Positions 9,522 to 17,806 of a stretch of DNA of 64,000 bases are shown here, piece after piece. The stretch lies in the NCBI RefSeq assembly GCF_026340305.1, contig NZ_JAPEPI010000002.1, positions 1,860,001 through 1,924,000 of the forward strand. The letters are read 5' to 3'. The stretch is from Streptomyces sp. NBC_01381 (GTDB lineage Bacteria; Actinomycetota; Actinomycetes; Streptomycetales; Streptomycetaceae). Below the pieces are notes generated by a model. That model was not told where the DNA came from. It saw nothing but the letters and a program-made list of their open reading frames with translations, and searched no databases. Every line of letters begins with the position of its first letter. Positions within the stretch are counted from its first letter, which is position 1. The translations under genes were made by a program, and so were the position numbers.

Positions 9522-10390
9522 TGGCGTCGAGTTCATCGCCGGCCGAGCACGTCCTCACCCTGGACTGCCCCGAGTCCCCCGGCATCGTCCACGCCGTCTC
9601 GCTGTTCCTGGTCGAGCAGGGCTGCGACATCATCGACAACCAGCAGTTCGGCGACCGCCGGGACGGCCACTTCTTCATGCGGGTGCGCTTCGCGGCCCCC
9701 GGCGGCGAGGACGTCACGCAGGCCCTGCGCCGCGACTTCGCCGCCGTGGCCCCGCCCTTCGCCATGCGCTGGCACCTCGAACCGGTCAGCGCCAGACCCC
9801 GCGTACTGGTCATGGTGTCCCGCTACGGCCACTGCCTCAACGACCTGCTCTTCCGCGCCCGCAGCGGCGACCTGCCCATCGACGTGGTCGCGGTGGTCTC
9901 CAACCACCGCGACCACCAGGCACTCGTCGAGTGGCACGACATCCCGTTCTTCCACATGCCGGTCACCGCCGCCACCAAGCCCGAGGTCGAGGCCCAACTC
10001 CTCGACACCGTCGCCTCGTTCGACGTCGACCTGGTCGTCCTCGCGCGCTATATGCAGGTGCTCTCCGACGACCTGTGCCGCAAGCTCGCGGGCCGGGTGA
10101 TCAACATCCACCACTCGTTCCTGCCGAGCTTCAAGGGCGCCAAGCCCTACCACCAGGCCCACGACCGCGGAGTCAAACTCGTCGGCGCCACCGCCCACTA
10201 CGTCACCGCCGACCTCGACGAAGGCCCGATCATCGCCCAGGAGGTCATCGACGTCGACCACAGCCACACCCCCGACGACCTGGCCGCGATCGGCCGCGAC
10301 GCGGAGTCGGCGGCGCTGGCCCGAGCGGTCCGCTGGCACTGCGAAGGCCGGGTGTTCGTGCAGGGCAGGCGGACGGTGGTGCTGCGCTGA
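9521..10390 (+). CDS. purU: Formyltetrahydrofolate deformylase
   Basis: 289 residues. An N-terminal ACT domain (HVLTLDCPESPGIVHAVS) is followed by a formyltransferase-fold hydrolase domain from about residue 88 with the catalytic Asn-His-Asp set in VINIHHSFLPSF and ATAHYVTADLDEGP. It hydrolyses 10-formyl-THF to formate and THF, returning free folate after sarcosine demethylation. It starts inside the soxG stop. The coding end and stop codon lie in a four-unit tandem repeat running on past the gene. Confidence 0.95.
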   Translation: MASSSSPAEHVLTLDCPESPGIVHAVSLFLVEQGCDIIDNQQFGDRRDGHFFMRVRFAAPGGEDVTQALRRDFAAVAPPFAMRWHLEPVSARPRVLVMVSRYGHCLNDLLFRARSGDLPIDVVAVVSNHRDHQALVEWHDIPFFHMPVTAATKPEVEAQLLDTVASFDVDLVVLARYMQVLSDDLCRKLAGRVINIHHSFLPSFKGAKPYHQAHDRGVKLVGATAHYVTADLDEGPIIAQEVIDVDHSHTPDDLAAIGRDAESAALARAVRWHCEGRVFVQGRRTVVLR

Positions 10391-10475
10391 CGGGGGGACG
10401 GTGGTGCCGCGCTGACGGGTGCGCGGTGGTGCCGCGCCGACGGCCGTACGGTGCTGTGCTGACGGCCGTACGTTT
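10370..10475. repeat. About 25-bp tandem repeat x4 spanning the purU stop
   Basis: The last codons and stop of purU (GGTGGTGCTGCGCTGACGG) recur with spacing 25, 25 and 22 bp. The TGA is at 10388, 10413 and 10460, and is mutated to CGA in the third unit (10438). A fifth partial unit (CGGCCGTACG) follows. A second small duplication (GGCGTTCCGC) sits at 10483-10510. No gene is seen between purU and 10579. Confidence 0.85.
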
Positions 10476-10578
10476 TCATCGTGGCGTTCCGCTTCATCAC
10501 GGCGTTCCGCGCCCCCGCCCACCCCATGTCGGGCACCCTGAACCGGCGACCACCACCCGCCCGTCCGAGAGGCCAGCC

Positions 10579-11595
10579 ATGACCGCGCCGTCCCGCCTCA
10601 TCAGCACCGTCGACTACCACACGGCGGGCGAACCCTTCCGCATCGTCCTCGGCGGCGTCCGGCCCCCACGCGGTGCGACCGTCCTCGACAAGCGCGACGA
10701 CGCCATCACCCGCCTCGACGACATCCGCGTACTGCTGACCCACGAGCCGCGCGGCCACGCCGACATGTACGGCTGCTTCGTCACCGAACCGGACGACGAC
10801 GGCGCCGACTTCGGCCTCGTCTTCTTCCACCGCGAGGGCTTCAGCACGGCCTGCGGCCACGGCTCCATCGCCGCGGCCGTCTGGGCGTACACCACGGGCC
10901 ACACCCCGCTGCGCGACGACGGCACACTCGTCATCGACGTCCCCTCCGGCCGTGTCACCTGCACTGTCCGCGACACCGCGGACGGACACCCGAGGGTCGC
11001 CTTCCGCAACATCGCCTCCTACCTGCACGCCCAGGACGTACCGGTGCCGACCCGGCGGGGCACGACCACCACCGACATCGCGTACGGGGGCGCCTTCTAC
11101 GCCATGGTCGACACCCGCACCCTCGGCCTTGAGGTCTCCCGCGACCGGCTGCCCGAACTCATCGGCCTGGCCGCCGAGATCAAGACCCACGTCACCAAGA
11201 ACCACCCCCTGGCCGACCCGGAGGACCCCCGGATCAACGGCCTGTACGGCGTGATCTTCCACGACAGGATCGCCACGGCGGAAGGCCGCGTCGAGGAACG
11301 GAACGTCACCGTCTTCGCCGACGGCCAGGTCGACCGTTCCCCGTGCGGCAGCGGCACCAGCGCCCGCATCGCCACCCTCGCCGCGCGCGGGGAGCTCACC
11401 GAGAACGCCGTGCTCGTCAATCACGGCATCCTCGACACCACCTTCCTCGGCCGCATCGCCGCCTCGACCACCGTGTACGGGAAGTCCGCCGTCATCCCCG
11501 AGGTCGAGGGCACGGCGTACGTCACCGGCTACAACACCCTGGTCGTCGATCCGCGGGACGAGCTGCCGACCGGATTCCTGCTGCCGTCCTCGTAG
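10579..11595 (+). CDS. Proline racemase-family enzyme (possible 4-hydroxyproline 2-epimerase)
   Basis: 338 residues, normal length. Both catalytic cysteines of racemases/epimerases are present: C92 in STACGHGS and C256 in DRSPCGSGTS. The second position is not the Thr seen in trans-3-hydroxy-L-proline dehydratases, so racemase/epimerase activity is likely. The start is chosen at ATG 10579. It follows the sarcosine operon on the same strand after a repeat-filled 188-bp gap, so it may be cotranscribed or separate. A paralogue of similar length lies at 62832 in a proper hydroxyproline operon, so the substrate here could differ. Confidence 0.85.
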   Translation: MTAPSRLISTVDYHTAGEPFRIVLGGVRPPRGATVLDKRDDAITRLDDIRVLLTHEPRGHADMYGCFVTEPDDDGADFGLVFFHREGFSTACGHGSIAAAVWAYTTGHTPLRDDGTLVIDVPSGRVTCTVRDTADGHPRVAFRNIASYLHAQDVPVPTRRGTTTTDIAYGGAFYAMVDTRTLGLEVSRDRLPELIGLAAEIKTHVTKNHPLADPEDPRINGLYGVIFHDRIATAEGRVEERNVTVFADGQVDRSPCGSGTSARIATLAARGELTENAVLVNHGILDTTFLGRIAASTTVYGKSAVIPEVEGTAYVTGYNTLVVDPRDELPTGFLLPSS

Positions 11596-11604
11596 GGCGC
11601 TGCT

Positions 11605-11628
11605 TGGCGCGCCGCGTGGCGCGCCGCC
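11605..11628. repeat. 12-bp direct duplication after the racemase-family gene
   Basis: TGGCGCGCCGCG followed directly by TGGCGCGCCGCC, 10 bases after the stop. It does not include the stop codon but resembles the other post-stop duplications in the window. Confidence 0.7.
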
Positions 11629-11735
11629 GAAAAAGGGCTGGCGCCCCGCGCTGCGGCCCGCCTATCGTTGGGGCCGTTCCGGAGGGGCCGCTCTACGCGG
11701 CCCTGATCCGCCGTACGTACCAGGAGGTGTGACCG

Positions 11736-11807
11736 ATGGCTGTCGTTGAGATGGGCGCTGCCCGCATCGAGAAGTCCGTTCATTCCACCTCCGTGGTCAC
11801 CGGCTGA
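11736..11807 (+). CDS. Short leader ORF upstream of rsgA
   Basis: A 23-codon frame beginning MAVVEMGAARIEKSV, preceded by an excellent ribosome site (AGGAGGTG, 11722-11730) and ending in TGA at 11805. It lies 66 bp ahead of the rsgA start. Just after its stop, CTTCAC (11815-11820) can pair with GTGAAG (11860-11865), which overlaps the ribosome site of rsgA. A ribosome finishing the leader could therefore expose or mask that site. I do not recognise the peptide. Its reality rests on the ribosome site and position, so it is a candidate regulatory leader, not a proven gene. Confidence 0.5.
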   Translation: MAVVEMGAARIEKSVHSTSVVTG

Positions 11808-11873
11808 CCTTCCTCTTCACCTTCGCGCGCCAGCGTGCGCGTGCGCCGGGGCCACCCCTGTGAAGGGTCCCCC

Positions 11874-12992
11874 TTGTCTTCTCTCTCTGCATCCATGCAG
11901 GCTTCTCCTTCGTCTTCGCACCCTCTCGCGCCCTACGGCTGGGACGAGAACTGGGAAGCCGAGTTCACCCCGTACGCGGCGCAGGGCCTGCTGCCCGGCC
12001 GTGTCGTACGCGTCGACCGCGGTCAGTGCGACGTGGTCACCGCGGACGGAACCGTCCGCGCCGACACCGAGTTCGTCGTCCCGCGCGACCCGATGAAGGT
12101 GGTGTGCACCGGCGACTGGGCCGCGATCGACCCCGAGGGCGGCGATCCCAGGTATGTGCGTACGCTCCTTCCGCGCCGCACCGCTTTCGTGCGCTCCACC
12201 TCCTCCAAGCGGTCCGACGGGCAGATCCTCGCGGCCAACGTGGATCACGCGATCATCGCGGTCTCGCTCGCCGTCGAGCTCGACCTCGGCCGCATCGAGC
12301 GGTTCCTGGCCCTGGCCTGGGAATCGGGCGCCCAGCCGGTGGTCGTCCTCTCCAAGGCCGACCTGGTGCCGGACGCCACGGGCCTGTCCTATCTCGTCGA
12401 GGACGTGGAGACGACGGCCCCCGGCGTCCAGGTGCTCCCCGTCAGCGCCACCACCGGCGAAGGCGTCGAGATCCTCGCGGCCGTCGTCGCCGGCGGTACG
12501 TCCGTGCTGCTCGGCCAGTCCGGGGCGGGCAAGTCGACGCTGGCCAACGCGCTGGTCGGCGAGGACGTCATGGACGTCAATGCCGCCCGTGACGTGGACG
12601 GCAAGGGCCGGCACACCACCACGACCCGCAACCTCCTGGTGCTGCCCGGCGGCGGAGTCCTCATCGACACACCGGGGCTGCGCGGTGTGGGCCTGTACGA
12701 CGCCGGAACGGGCGTCGGCCAGGTCTTCTCCGAGATCGAGGACCTGGCGCGGGACTGCCGCTTCCAGGACTGCGCACACACCGCCGAGCCCGGCTGCGCG
12801 GTGCTCGCCGCCCTGGAGGACGGCACACTGCCGGAACGCCGTCTCGACAGCTACCGCAAGCTGATCCGCGAGAACCAGCGGATCGTCGCCAAGACGGACG
12901 CACGGGTCCGTGCGGACATGCGCCGCGTGTGGAAGATGCGGGGCGCGGAGGGGCGGGCGGCGATGGAGGCGAAGCGGGGGCGGATGCGCTGA
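11874..12992 (+). CDS. rsgA: Ribosome small subunit-dependent GTPase A
   Basis: 372 residues from a TTG start at 11874, chosen because GAAGGG lies 6 bases upstream; ATG 11895 is an in-frame alternative. The GTPase motifs are circularly permuted, as expected for RsgA/YjeQ: the NKxD-like LSKADLV comes before the P-loop GQSGAGKST and DTPG. An OB-fold precedes them, and a zinc knuckle follows (C-x4-C-x-H-x6-C in CRFQDCAHTAEPGC). RsgA acts in late 30S maturation. The context (leader ORF, then a DNA repair gene) is not that of the usual housekeeping copy, so it may be a paralogue. Confidence 0.9.
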   Translation: MSSLSASMQASPSSSHPLAPYGWDENWEAEFTPYAAQGLLPGRVVRVDRGQCDVVTADGTVRADTEFVVPRDPMKVVCTGDWAAIDPEGGDPRYVRTLLPRRTAFVRSTSSKRSDGQILAANVDHAIIAVSLAVELDLGRIERFLALAWESGAQPVVVLSKADLVPDATGLSYLVEDVETTAPGVQVLPVSATTGEGVEILAAVVAGGTSVLLGQSGAGKSTLANALVGEDVMDVNAARDVDGKGRHTTTTRNLLVLPGGGVLIDTPGLRGVGLYDAGTGVGQVFSEIEDLARDCRFQDCAHTAEPGCAVLAALEDGTLPERRLDSYRKLIRENQRIVAKTDARVRADMRRVWKMRGAEGRAAMEAKRGRMR

Positions 12993-13038
12993 GCGGTTCG
13001 CTGTGAGTGCGGTGAGGGAGCTGCGGGCCGGTGGGGGC

Positions 13039-13079
13039 TGGTCGCGCAGTTCCCCGCGCCTCTTACGGGGCGCGGCACG
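13039..13079. repeat. Dispersed streptomycete intergenic element (copy 1)
   Basis: GGCTGGTCGCGCAGTTCCCC followed by GCGCC and a CCGCGCC/GGCGCGG hairpin (13054-13075). The same 25-base block occurs on the other strand at 55946-55970. It lies just after rsgA and may act as a terminator. Confidence 0.7.
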
Positions 13080-13139
13080 CGCAACGTGATGTCCGATTCC
13101 CGCCAGCCGGGTCGCCGGGGAGGCCGCACACTGGATGAC

Positions 13140-14498
13140 GTGATCGATATCGATGAAGAGACCAGGTACGAGGCGGTACGCAGCCGCGATGCCCGCTTCG
13201 ACGGGGAGTTCTTCTTCGCCGTCGAGACCACCGGCATCTACTGCCGGCCCAGCTGCCCGGCCGTCACCCCCAAACGGCAGAACGTCCGCTACTACACCAC
13301 GGCCGCCGCCGCCCAGGGCTCCGGCTTCCGGGCCTGCCGCCGCTGCCGCCCGGACGCCGTGCCCGGGTCCGCGGAGTGGAACGTACGCGCCGATGTCGTC
13401 GGCCGTGCCATGCGCATGATCGGTGACGGCGTCGTCGACCGCGAGGGCGTCCCCGGTCTCGCCGTACGGCTCGGCTACAGCGCCCGGCAGGTGCAGCGGC
13501 AGCTCACCGCCGAGCTCGGCGCGGGACCTGTTGCCCTCGCACGGGCCCAACGGGCGCACACCGCCCGGGTGTTGCTGCAGACCACGGGCCTGCCGATCAC
13601 GGAGATCGCGTTCGCCGCGGGGTTCGCCAGCGTGCGGCAGTTCAACGACACCATCCGTGCGGTGTACGCGATGACGCCGACCGCGCTGCGGGACGCGGCG
13701 CCGCGGAGGGGGGCCGCGGGGCGGGCGACTCCGGCCGCGGGTGTTCCGCTGCGGCTGGCCTATCGGGGCGCGTACCAGGCGGGCGCCGTCTTCGATCTGC
13801 TGGCTCGCGAGGCGGTCGACGGTATCGAGCAGGTCGTGGGTGAGCAGGGCGGACGGACGTACCGGCGTACGCTGCGGCTGCCGTACGGGACGGGGATCGC
13901 AGCGGTGGAGGAGCGCGACCACGGGGTCGGCGGCTGGCTCGACACCCGGCTGCACCTGACCGACCTGCGGGATCTCACCACGGCGGTGCAGCGGCTGCGC
14001 CGGCTCTTCGACCTGGACGCGGATCCGTACGCCGTGGACGAGCGCCTCGGCTCCGACCCGCGCCTTGCCCCGCTGGTCGCTGCCCGCCCCGGTCTTCGTT
14101 CGCCCGGGGCGGCGGATCCCGATGAGCTCGCGGTGCGGGTGCTGGTGGGGCGGGAGGAGGCGGCACTGCTGGTGCGGCGCCACGGCAAGGCCCTGGACGC
14201 GCCGTGCGGCACGCTGACCCATGTCTTCCCCGAGCCCGGGGCGCTGGCCGGGGAGCCGGGCCCTCTGGGCGTGCTGGGCGCGGCGCTGGCCGATGGTCGG
14301 GTGCGGCTGGACGCGGGGGCGGATCGGGATGACGCGGAGGCGGGGCTGTTGGCGCTGCCGGTTGAGCCGGGGGCCGTGGCGGTCATCAGGATGCGGGCGC
14401 TGGGTGACCCGGATGTGGCGCTGGAGGGGGAGGAGCCGGTGCCGGACACGTGGCGGCCGTGGCGGTCTTACGCGGGGTGGCATCTGCGGGTGACGTGA
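13140..14498 (+). CDS. Ada-AlkA fusion: methyl-sensing regulator with degenerate glycosylase domain
   Basis: 452 residues from GTG 13140, chosen because related Ada proteins start a few residues before RYxAVRSRDARFDG; GTG 13086/ATG 13089 would add 17-18 residues but has no ribosome site. Domains: Ada zinc/methyl-acceptor domain with C35, C39, C66 and C69; AraC-type helix-turn-helix (about 80-170, ITEIAFAAGFASVRQFNDTIR); AlkA N-terminal domain (about 195-270). The C-terminal glycosylase domain is shortened: the QQVS-type helix reads REEAALLV, the helix-hairpin-helix LPGxGPWTA is replaced by LPVEPGAVAV, and the catalytic Asp region is missing before WRPWRSYAGWHL. It likely remains a methylation-responsive regulator while base-excision activity is doubtful. 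Confidence 0.85.
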   Translation: MIDIDEETRYEAVRSRDARFDGEFFFAVETTGIYCRPSCPAVTPKRQNVRYYTTAAAAQGSGFRACRRCRPDAVPGSAEWNVRADVVGRAMRMIGDGVVDREGVPGLAVRLGYSARQVQRQLTAELGAGPVALARAQRAHTARVLLQTTGLPITEIAFAAGFASVRQFNDTIRAVYAMTPTALRDAAPRRGAAGRATPAAGVPLRLAYRGAYQAGAVFDLLAREAVDGIEQVVGEQGGRTYRRTLRLPYGTGIAAVEERDHGVGGWLDTRLHLTDLRDLTTAVQRLRRLFDLDADPYAVDERLGSDPRLAPLVAARPGLRSPGAADPDELAVRVLVGREEAALLVRRHGKALDAPCGTLTHVFPEPGALAGEPGPLGVLGAALADGRVRLDAGADRDDAEAGLLALPVEPGAVAVIRMRALGDPDVALEGEEPVPDTWRPWRSYAGWHLRVT

Positions 14499-14507
14499 AC
14501 CCCGCCC

Positions 14508-14855
14508 AGACCGCCGCTTCGCGGCGAATCTTTCCCGCCCACCGACCCGATTGCCCGGCAGCGGCCCCGGTCTGCCGACGCGTCGTCGTCGGCTGCGGCG
14601 CCGTACCGCCGCTTCGCGGCGAGTTTCCCACCCGCCCACCCGCCCACCCGATTGCCCCGAAGTTGCCCGCCCACCCCGTCAGCAGGTCGTCCACCCCGTC
14701 GGTAGGCCTTCTGGCCCGGCCGCAGCTCTTTTTCAGCCCGTCCGGCGTTTGAGGACGAACTCGCCGGAGGCGGTGATCGACGGTCAGCTCGCGGCCGGCG
14801 GAGCCGGAAAGGATTCGGGTAGGGGTGGGGTTGGGGAAAGGAACCCCCACCCTTA
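14508..14855. repeat. Dispersed 300-350 bp intergenic element, copy A
   Basis: Fills the convergent gap after the Ada-AlkA gene. It contains two CGCCGC-TTC-GCGGCG hairpins (14512-14526 and 14607-14621), then GCCCGTCCGGCGTTTGAGGA and GGAAAGGATTCGGGTAGGGG. It aligns almost base for base with 33670-33970, apart from an extra stretch near 14675-14730. Each copy sits between convergent gene ends, consistent with a bidirectional terminator. No coding signal is seen. Confidence 0.85.
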
Positions 14856-15221
14856 CTCCTCCAGCCCCCAGCTATGGATCCGCCGAGGATGGATGCGGAT
14901 CAGTTCCTCGCTGAAGTGAGGGCCCAAATCGTGCGGCCCCGTGAGGAGTTCCGCATCGCCGCGGATGTCGACACCCCGCACCTTCCACGGCCGCACACTC
15001 ACAATGTCGTCCACGACCAGCGAAACCTTCGGATTCCCCCGCAGATTGCGCCACTTCTTCGTCGTCCCCAGCGCATAACCGCCCACCAGAATCGTCCCGT
15101 CGTCCTGCGGAAAGAAACCGACAGGATTCGCCTGCGGCTGCCCCGCCGCATCGACGGTCGCCATCCGCCCAAGCTGCTGAGACTTGAGGTACGCCCGCTC
15201 GGCCTCGCTGAATTCGGTCAT
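14853..15221 (-). CDS. PPOX-class F420-type oxidoreductase
   Basis: 122 residues, a complete small split-barrel flavin/F420-binding protein. It has EAERAYLKSQQLGRMATVDAAG at the start, PVGFFPQDDGTILVGG, and RPWKVRGVDIRGDAELL in the body, as in PPOX-class F420-dependent enzymes of actinobacteria. The physiological substrate is unknown. The repeat element at 14508-14855 abuts its 3' end. Confidence 0.88.
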   Translation of the reverse strand: MTEFSEAERAYLKSQQLGRMATVDAAGQPQANPVGFFPQDDGTILVGGYALGTTKKWRNLRGNPKVSLVVDDIVSVRPWKVRGVDIRGDAELLTGPHDLGPHFSEELIRIHPRRIHSWGLEE

Positions 15222-15254
15222 GCCGCGAGCCTCGCACGCGTACCCCGCCCCGGC

Positions 15255-16110
15255 CTAGGAGTCCCCCGGAAGCCCCCACCGCGCCGCCGCCGCATTCGCC
15301 TCGACCGGCGCGATCCGCAGATCGGGCCGGTCACCCTTGCCCGTGACAAGCGCCGACTCGCCCTTCCGGAGGGCGATCCGAACCGCCCCGCCGCCCACAT
15401 CCTCGTACGGCAGCGGACGGCCACGCCCGTCCCGCACCTCCACCGCGCCGGAGATCCCGTGCCGCACCACACACGGCGCCCCCGCCTCACTCACGAGCCG
15501 GACCCACCGCGTCGCCCCGCCCTCCCGCACCGCACTCAGCAGAAAAGCGCCCTGCGTACGGAAGTTGTGCACCACCAGATCCGCCCACGCCGCCGGCAGC
15601 GCGGGGAAGACGCGGATGACGTCGCCCCAGGACTGGCAGACCATGTCGTGCAGGGACTGCGCCGCGGACAGCGGGGTCTCGATGACCGGGCCCGACTCCT
15701 TGTACATGGTGTTGGGCTGGATGAAGCGCGCCATCAGCTGCCCGAGGTACTTCAGCGCGTCCTCACCCTTGCCGAGCAGCGCCGACATGGACGCGGCCCC
15801 GGTGAACGTATAGCCCTGCAGGGCCCCTTCGAAGCCGACCCAGTGGGCCAGGGACTTCTCGATCAGGGCGCGTTCGTCCGCCGTGCGGCCCGTCACCTCG
15901 TACAGGGGATACACCGCGAGCATGTGGGAGTAGTGGCGGTGCGACTTCGCGAAGGGGATGTCCGCGCCGATCATGTAGCCGTTCGCGTCGGTCGGGTACG
16001 CCGCGAGCCTGCTGCCGACCTCCCGCCAGCACGGGGCCAACTCGTCGTCCACGCCCAGGAGTTCCGATGCCTCGAGGAGTGTGCGGCAGCCCCAGTTCAG
16101 CAGTTCCTGC
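15255..16110 (-). pseudogene. C-terminal remnant of a GH95-like secreted glycoside hydrolase
   Basis: About 285 codons in one open frame from TAG 15255 up to the IS left end. It has features of an (alpha/alpha)6-barrel hydrolase, e.g. SHRHYSHMLAVYPLYEVTG, QGYTFTGAASMSALLGKGEDALKYL and QSLHDMVCQSWGDVIRVFPALP, then a C-terminal beta-sandwich. There is no start codon of its own; the frame runs straight into the IS left-end hairpin. The matching N-terminus with a Tat signal is at 17516-17660 on the far side of the element. Related proteins are much longer (from memory roughly 750 residues), so about 400-450 central residues are absent as well. GH95 is my best family guess. Confidence 0.75.
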
Positions 16111-16252
16111 GAGGAATCCCGGGCGCTTACGCTCGGGATTCCTCGCATCCTGGCGTGAGCGGTGCGGAGCACCGGACACCTCGGTTCACACGTTCGGGGG
16201 AGCTGGCGGCGTTCGAATGCCGGTGCCGGAAGCACTGGGTAGCGTCGTGGGT

Positions 16253-17500
16253 GTGAAGCTGGTGGTGCAGGTGAAGCTGTTGCCGACGCCCGTGCAGGCG
16301 GCGGCACTTGAGGCGACCCTGCGTGCCTGTAACGAGGCGGCGACGTGGGTGAGCGGGGTGGCGTTCGAGCGGGGTGTGAAGCGGAACTTCGCGCTGCGCG
16401 AGCACACCTACGCCGAGATCAAGGCTCGGTGGGGTCTGGGCGCGCAGGCCGCCCAGCACGTGATCAAGAAGACGTGTGACGCCTACGCCACCTTGAGGGC
16501 CAACCTGAAAGCGGGCAACCTCGGCAGGCCTGGCTCGAAGCGCTACCGTGCGGCGAGTGAGAAGCCGATCTCCTTCCGGGCCGAGGGGGCGCAGCCGTAT
16601 GACGACCGGATGCTGTCCTGGCTGATGGGCGAGCGGCGGGTGTCGGTGTGGACTCTGGCGGGGCGGGTGAAGGACGTGGCCTTCACTGCCTCGCCGGAGC
16701 AGCTGGCCACTCTTGCGGCGTGCCGGAGGGGTGAGTCGGATCTGGTGTGCCGGGACGGCATGTGGTTCCTGATGGCGACCTGCGAAGTCCCCGAAGCGCC
16801 CTTGAATGCCGACCCGGTGGACTTCCTCGGTGTCGATCTGGGCATTGTGAACATCGCCACCACGTCGGACGGCGAGATCATTGCCGGACGCGAGCTCAAT
16901 CGCATTCGGGTCCGCGAGCGCGACCTGCGCGCCAAGTTGCAGAGGAAGAACACCCCGTCCGCCAGACGTCGCGCCAAGAAGCGTAGGCGCAAGGAGGCGC
17001 GGCGGGCCAAGGACATCAACCACAAGATCGCGAAGCATCTGGTGGCCGAGGCGGAACGCACCGGTCGCGGAATCGCCCTGGAAGACCTGACGGGCATCCG
17101 CGGACGGGTACGGCTTCGAAAGCCCCAACGGGCCACCCTGCACTCCTGGGCGTTTCACCAGCTCGGGCAGTTCATCGCGTACAAGGCCCGTAAGGCCGGA
17201 GTGCCGGTGGTGCACGTCGATCCGGCGTACACCTCGCGCACCTGCGCCGAATGCGGGCACATAGACAGGGCGAACCGGGTCTCTCGGGCCCGCTTCGCGT
17301 GCCGGTCCTGCGGATTCGTTGATCACGCGGACCGAAACGGCTCCCGCAACATCCGCGCGAGAGCGTGGGAGTTGTGGCGATGCGGGGCCCCGTCAACGGC
17401 CCCTGTCCCGCCCGCACGGCCCTCTGGCCGAGCACGCGGGACTGGACGCAAACGCAGCATCACCGCCAGTGATGCCCGTTGTGCAAGCCCGGCGATTTAG
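16253..17500 (+). CDS. tnpB: TnpB RNA-guided endonuclease
   Basis: 415 residues from GTG 16253 (MKLVVQVKLLPTP, the usual TnpB start); ATG 16217 is an in-frame alternative. RuvC residues look intact: Asp in FLGVDLGIVNIAT, Glu in IALEDLTGI, and Asp in DHADRNGSRNIRA. The zinc finger CAEC...CRSC lies between the last two. TnpB uses an omega RNA made from the element's 3' end to cut target DNA next to a TAM. The stop (TAG 17498) lies inside the right-end hairpin, so the omega RNA overlaps the coding end. Confidence 0.92.
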   Translation: MKLVVQVKLLPTPVQAAALEATLRACNEAATWVSGVAFERGVKRNFALREHTYAEIKARWGLGAQAAQHVIKKTCDAYATLRANLKAGNLGRPGSKRYRAASEKPISFRAEGAQPYDDRMLSWLMGERRVSVWTLAGRVKDVAFTASPEQLATLAACRRGESDLVCRDGMWFLMATCEVPEAPLNADPVDFLGVDLGIVNIATTSDGEIIAGRELNRIRVRERDLRAKLQRKNTPSARRRAKKRRRKEARRAKDINHKIAKHLVAEAERTGRGIALEDLTGIRGRVRLRKPQRATLHSWAFHQLGQFIAYKARKAGVPVVHVDPAYTSRTCAECGHIDRANRVSRARFACRSCGFVDHADRNGSRNIRARAWELWRCGAPSTAPVPPARPSGRARGTGRKRSITASDARCASPAI

Positions 17501-17515
17501 CGCCGGGTAGTTGAC
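17380..17515 (+). ncRNA. Predicted omega RNA scaffold of the TnpB element
   Basis: In IS605-group elements the guide RNA scaffold is the last 100-150 bases of the element, ending at the right-end hairpin; here that is 17488-17515 with terminal TTGAC. The guide would be the flanking bases from 17516 (GAGCATCAAGTCGTAGG), which belong to the disrupted hydrolase gene. The 5' end is a guess from family knowledge. Confidence 0.4.
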
Positions 17516-17660
17516 GAGCATCAAGTCGTAGGTCCGGCGTCCTCACCTCCGCTGCCTCCTGGGGTGCCGCCGTGGCCTGCGCGGGCAGACCCCCGGCCAT
17601 CAGCGCGCCGCCGACCGCCGATCCGGTGGCCAGCACGGTTCTTCTGGACGGTCTTGGCAT
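17516..17660 (-). pseudogene. N-terminal remnant of the disrupted hydrolase, with Tat signal
   Basis: ATG 17660 with ribosome site GGGAGA starts a frame MPRPSRRTVLATGSAVGG... carrying a twin-arginine signal (RRTVLAT, hydrophobic stretch, AQATAA). About 48 native codons are left before the IS right end. The frame then reads into the element and stops at 17460. A good promoter remains upstream. This is most simply the 5' end of the hydrolase whose 3' end is at 15255-16110, because both are minus-strand and flank the element. Confidence 0.7.
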
Positions 17661-17696
17661 CGCGTCTCCCGAGTCATCGGAGCTTTACCTCGCTGA

Positions 17697-17725
17697 AAGC
17701 TAGAGAGGGTGCGCCATCCCGTCAA
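17697..17725 (-). promoter_or_regulatory. Promoter of the disrupted hydrolase gene
   Basis: Reading the minus strand, TTGACG (17725-17720) and TAGCTT (17702-17697) are 17 bases apart, leaving a leader of about 30 bases before ATG 17660. The promoter appears intact although the gene is broken. Confidence 0.5.
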
Positions 17726-17806
17726 TGAGTCGGGAGAGATCCGATGTCGGGACATGTATGTGAACCTGCTTCGGCTACTCGGCCCGGGCTGCTCGGCCCC
17801 GGCCAC

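Larger units (their letters stand above)
16109..17515 (+). mobile_element. IS200/IS605-group element carrying only tnpB
   Basis: Left end: a 17-bp imperfect inverted repeat (16109-16125 with 16130-16146, one mismatch, 4-base loop). Right end: a CCCGGCG/CGCCGGG hairpin (17488-17507) followed by TAGTTGAC, giving a TTGAC terminus like the right cleavage site described for ISDra2. There is no tnpA, so it is an IS1341-type solitary element. No terminal inverted repeats or target duplication are expected. It splits a glycoside hydrolase gene. The exact left boundary is uncertain by a few bases. Confidence 0.8.

Noticed and set aside
11817..14639. 940-codon minus-strand frame opposite rsgA and ada
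   Set aside because: Antisense shadow with Arg/Pro-rich low-complexity sequence; the plus-strand genes have strong motifs.
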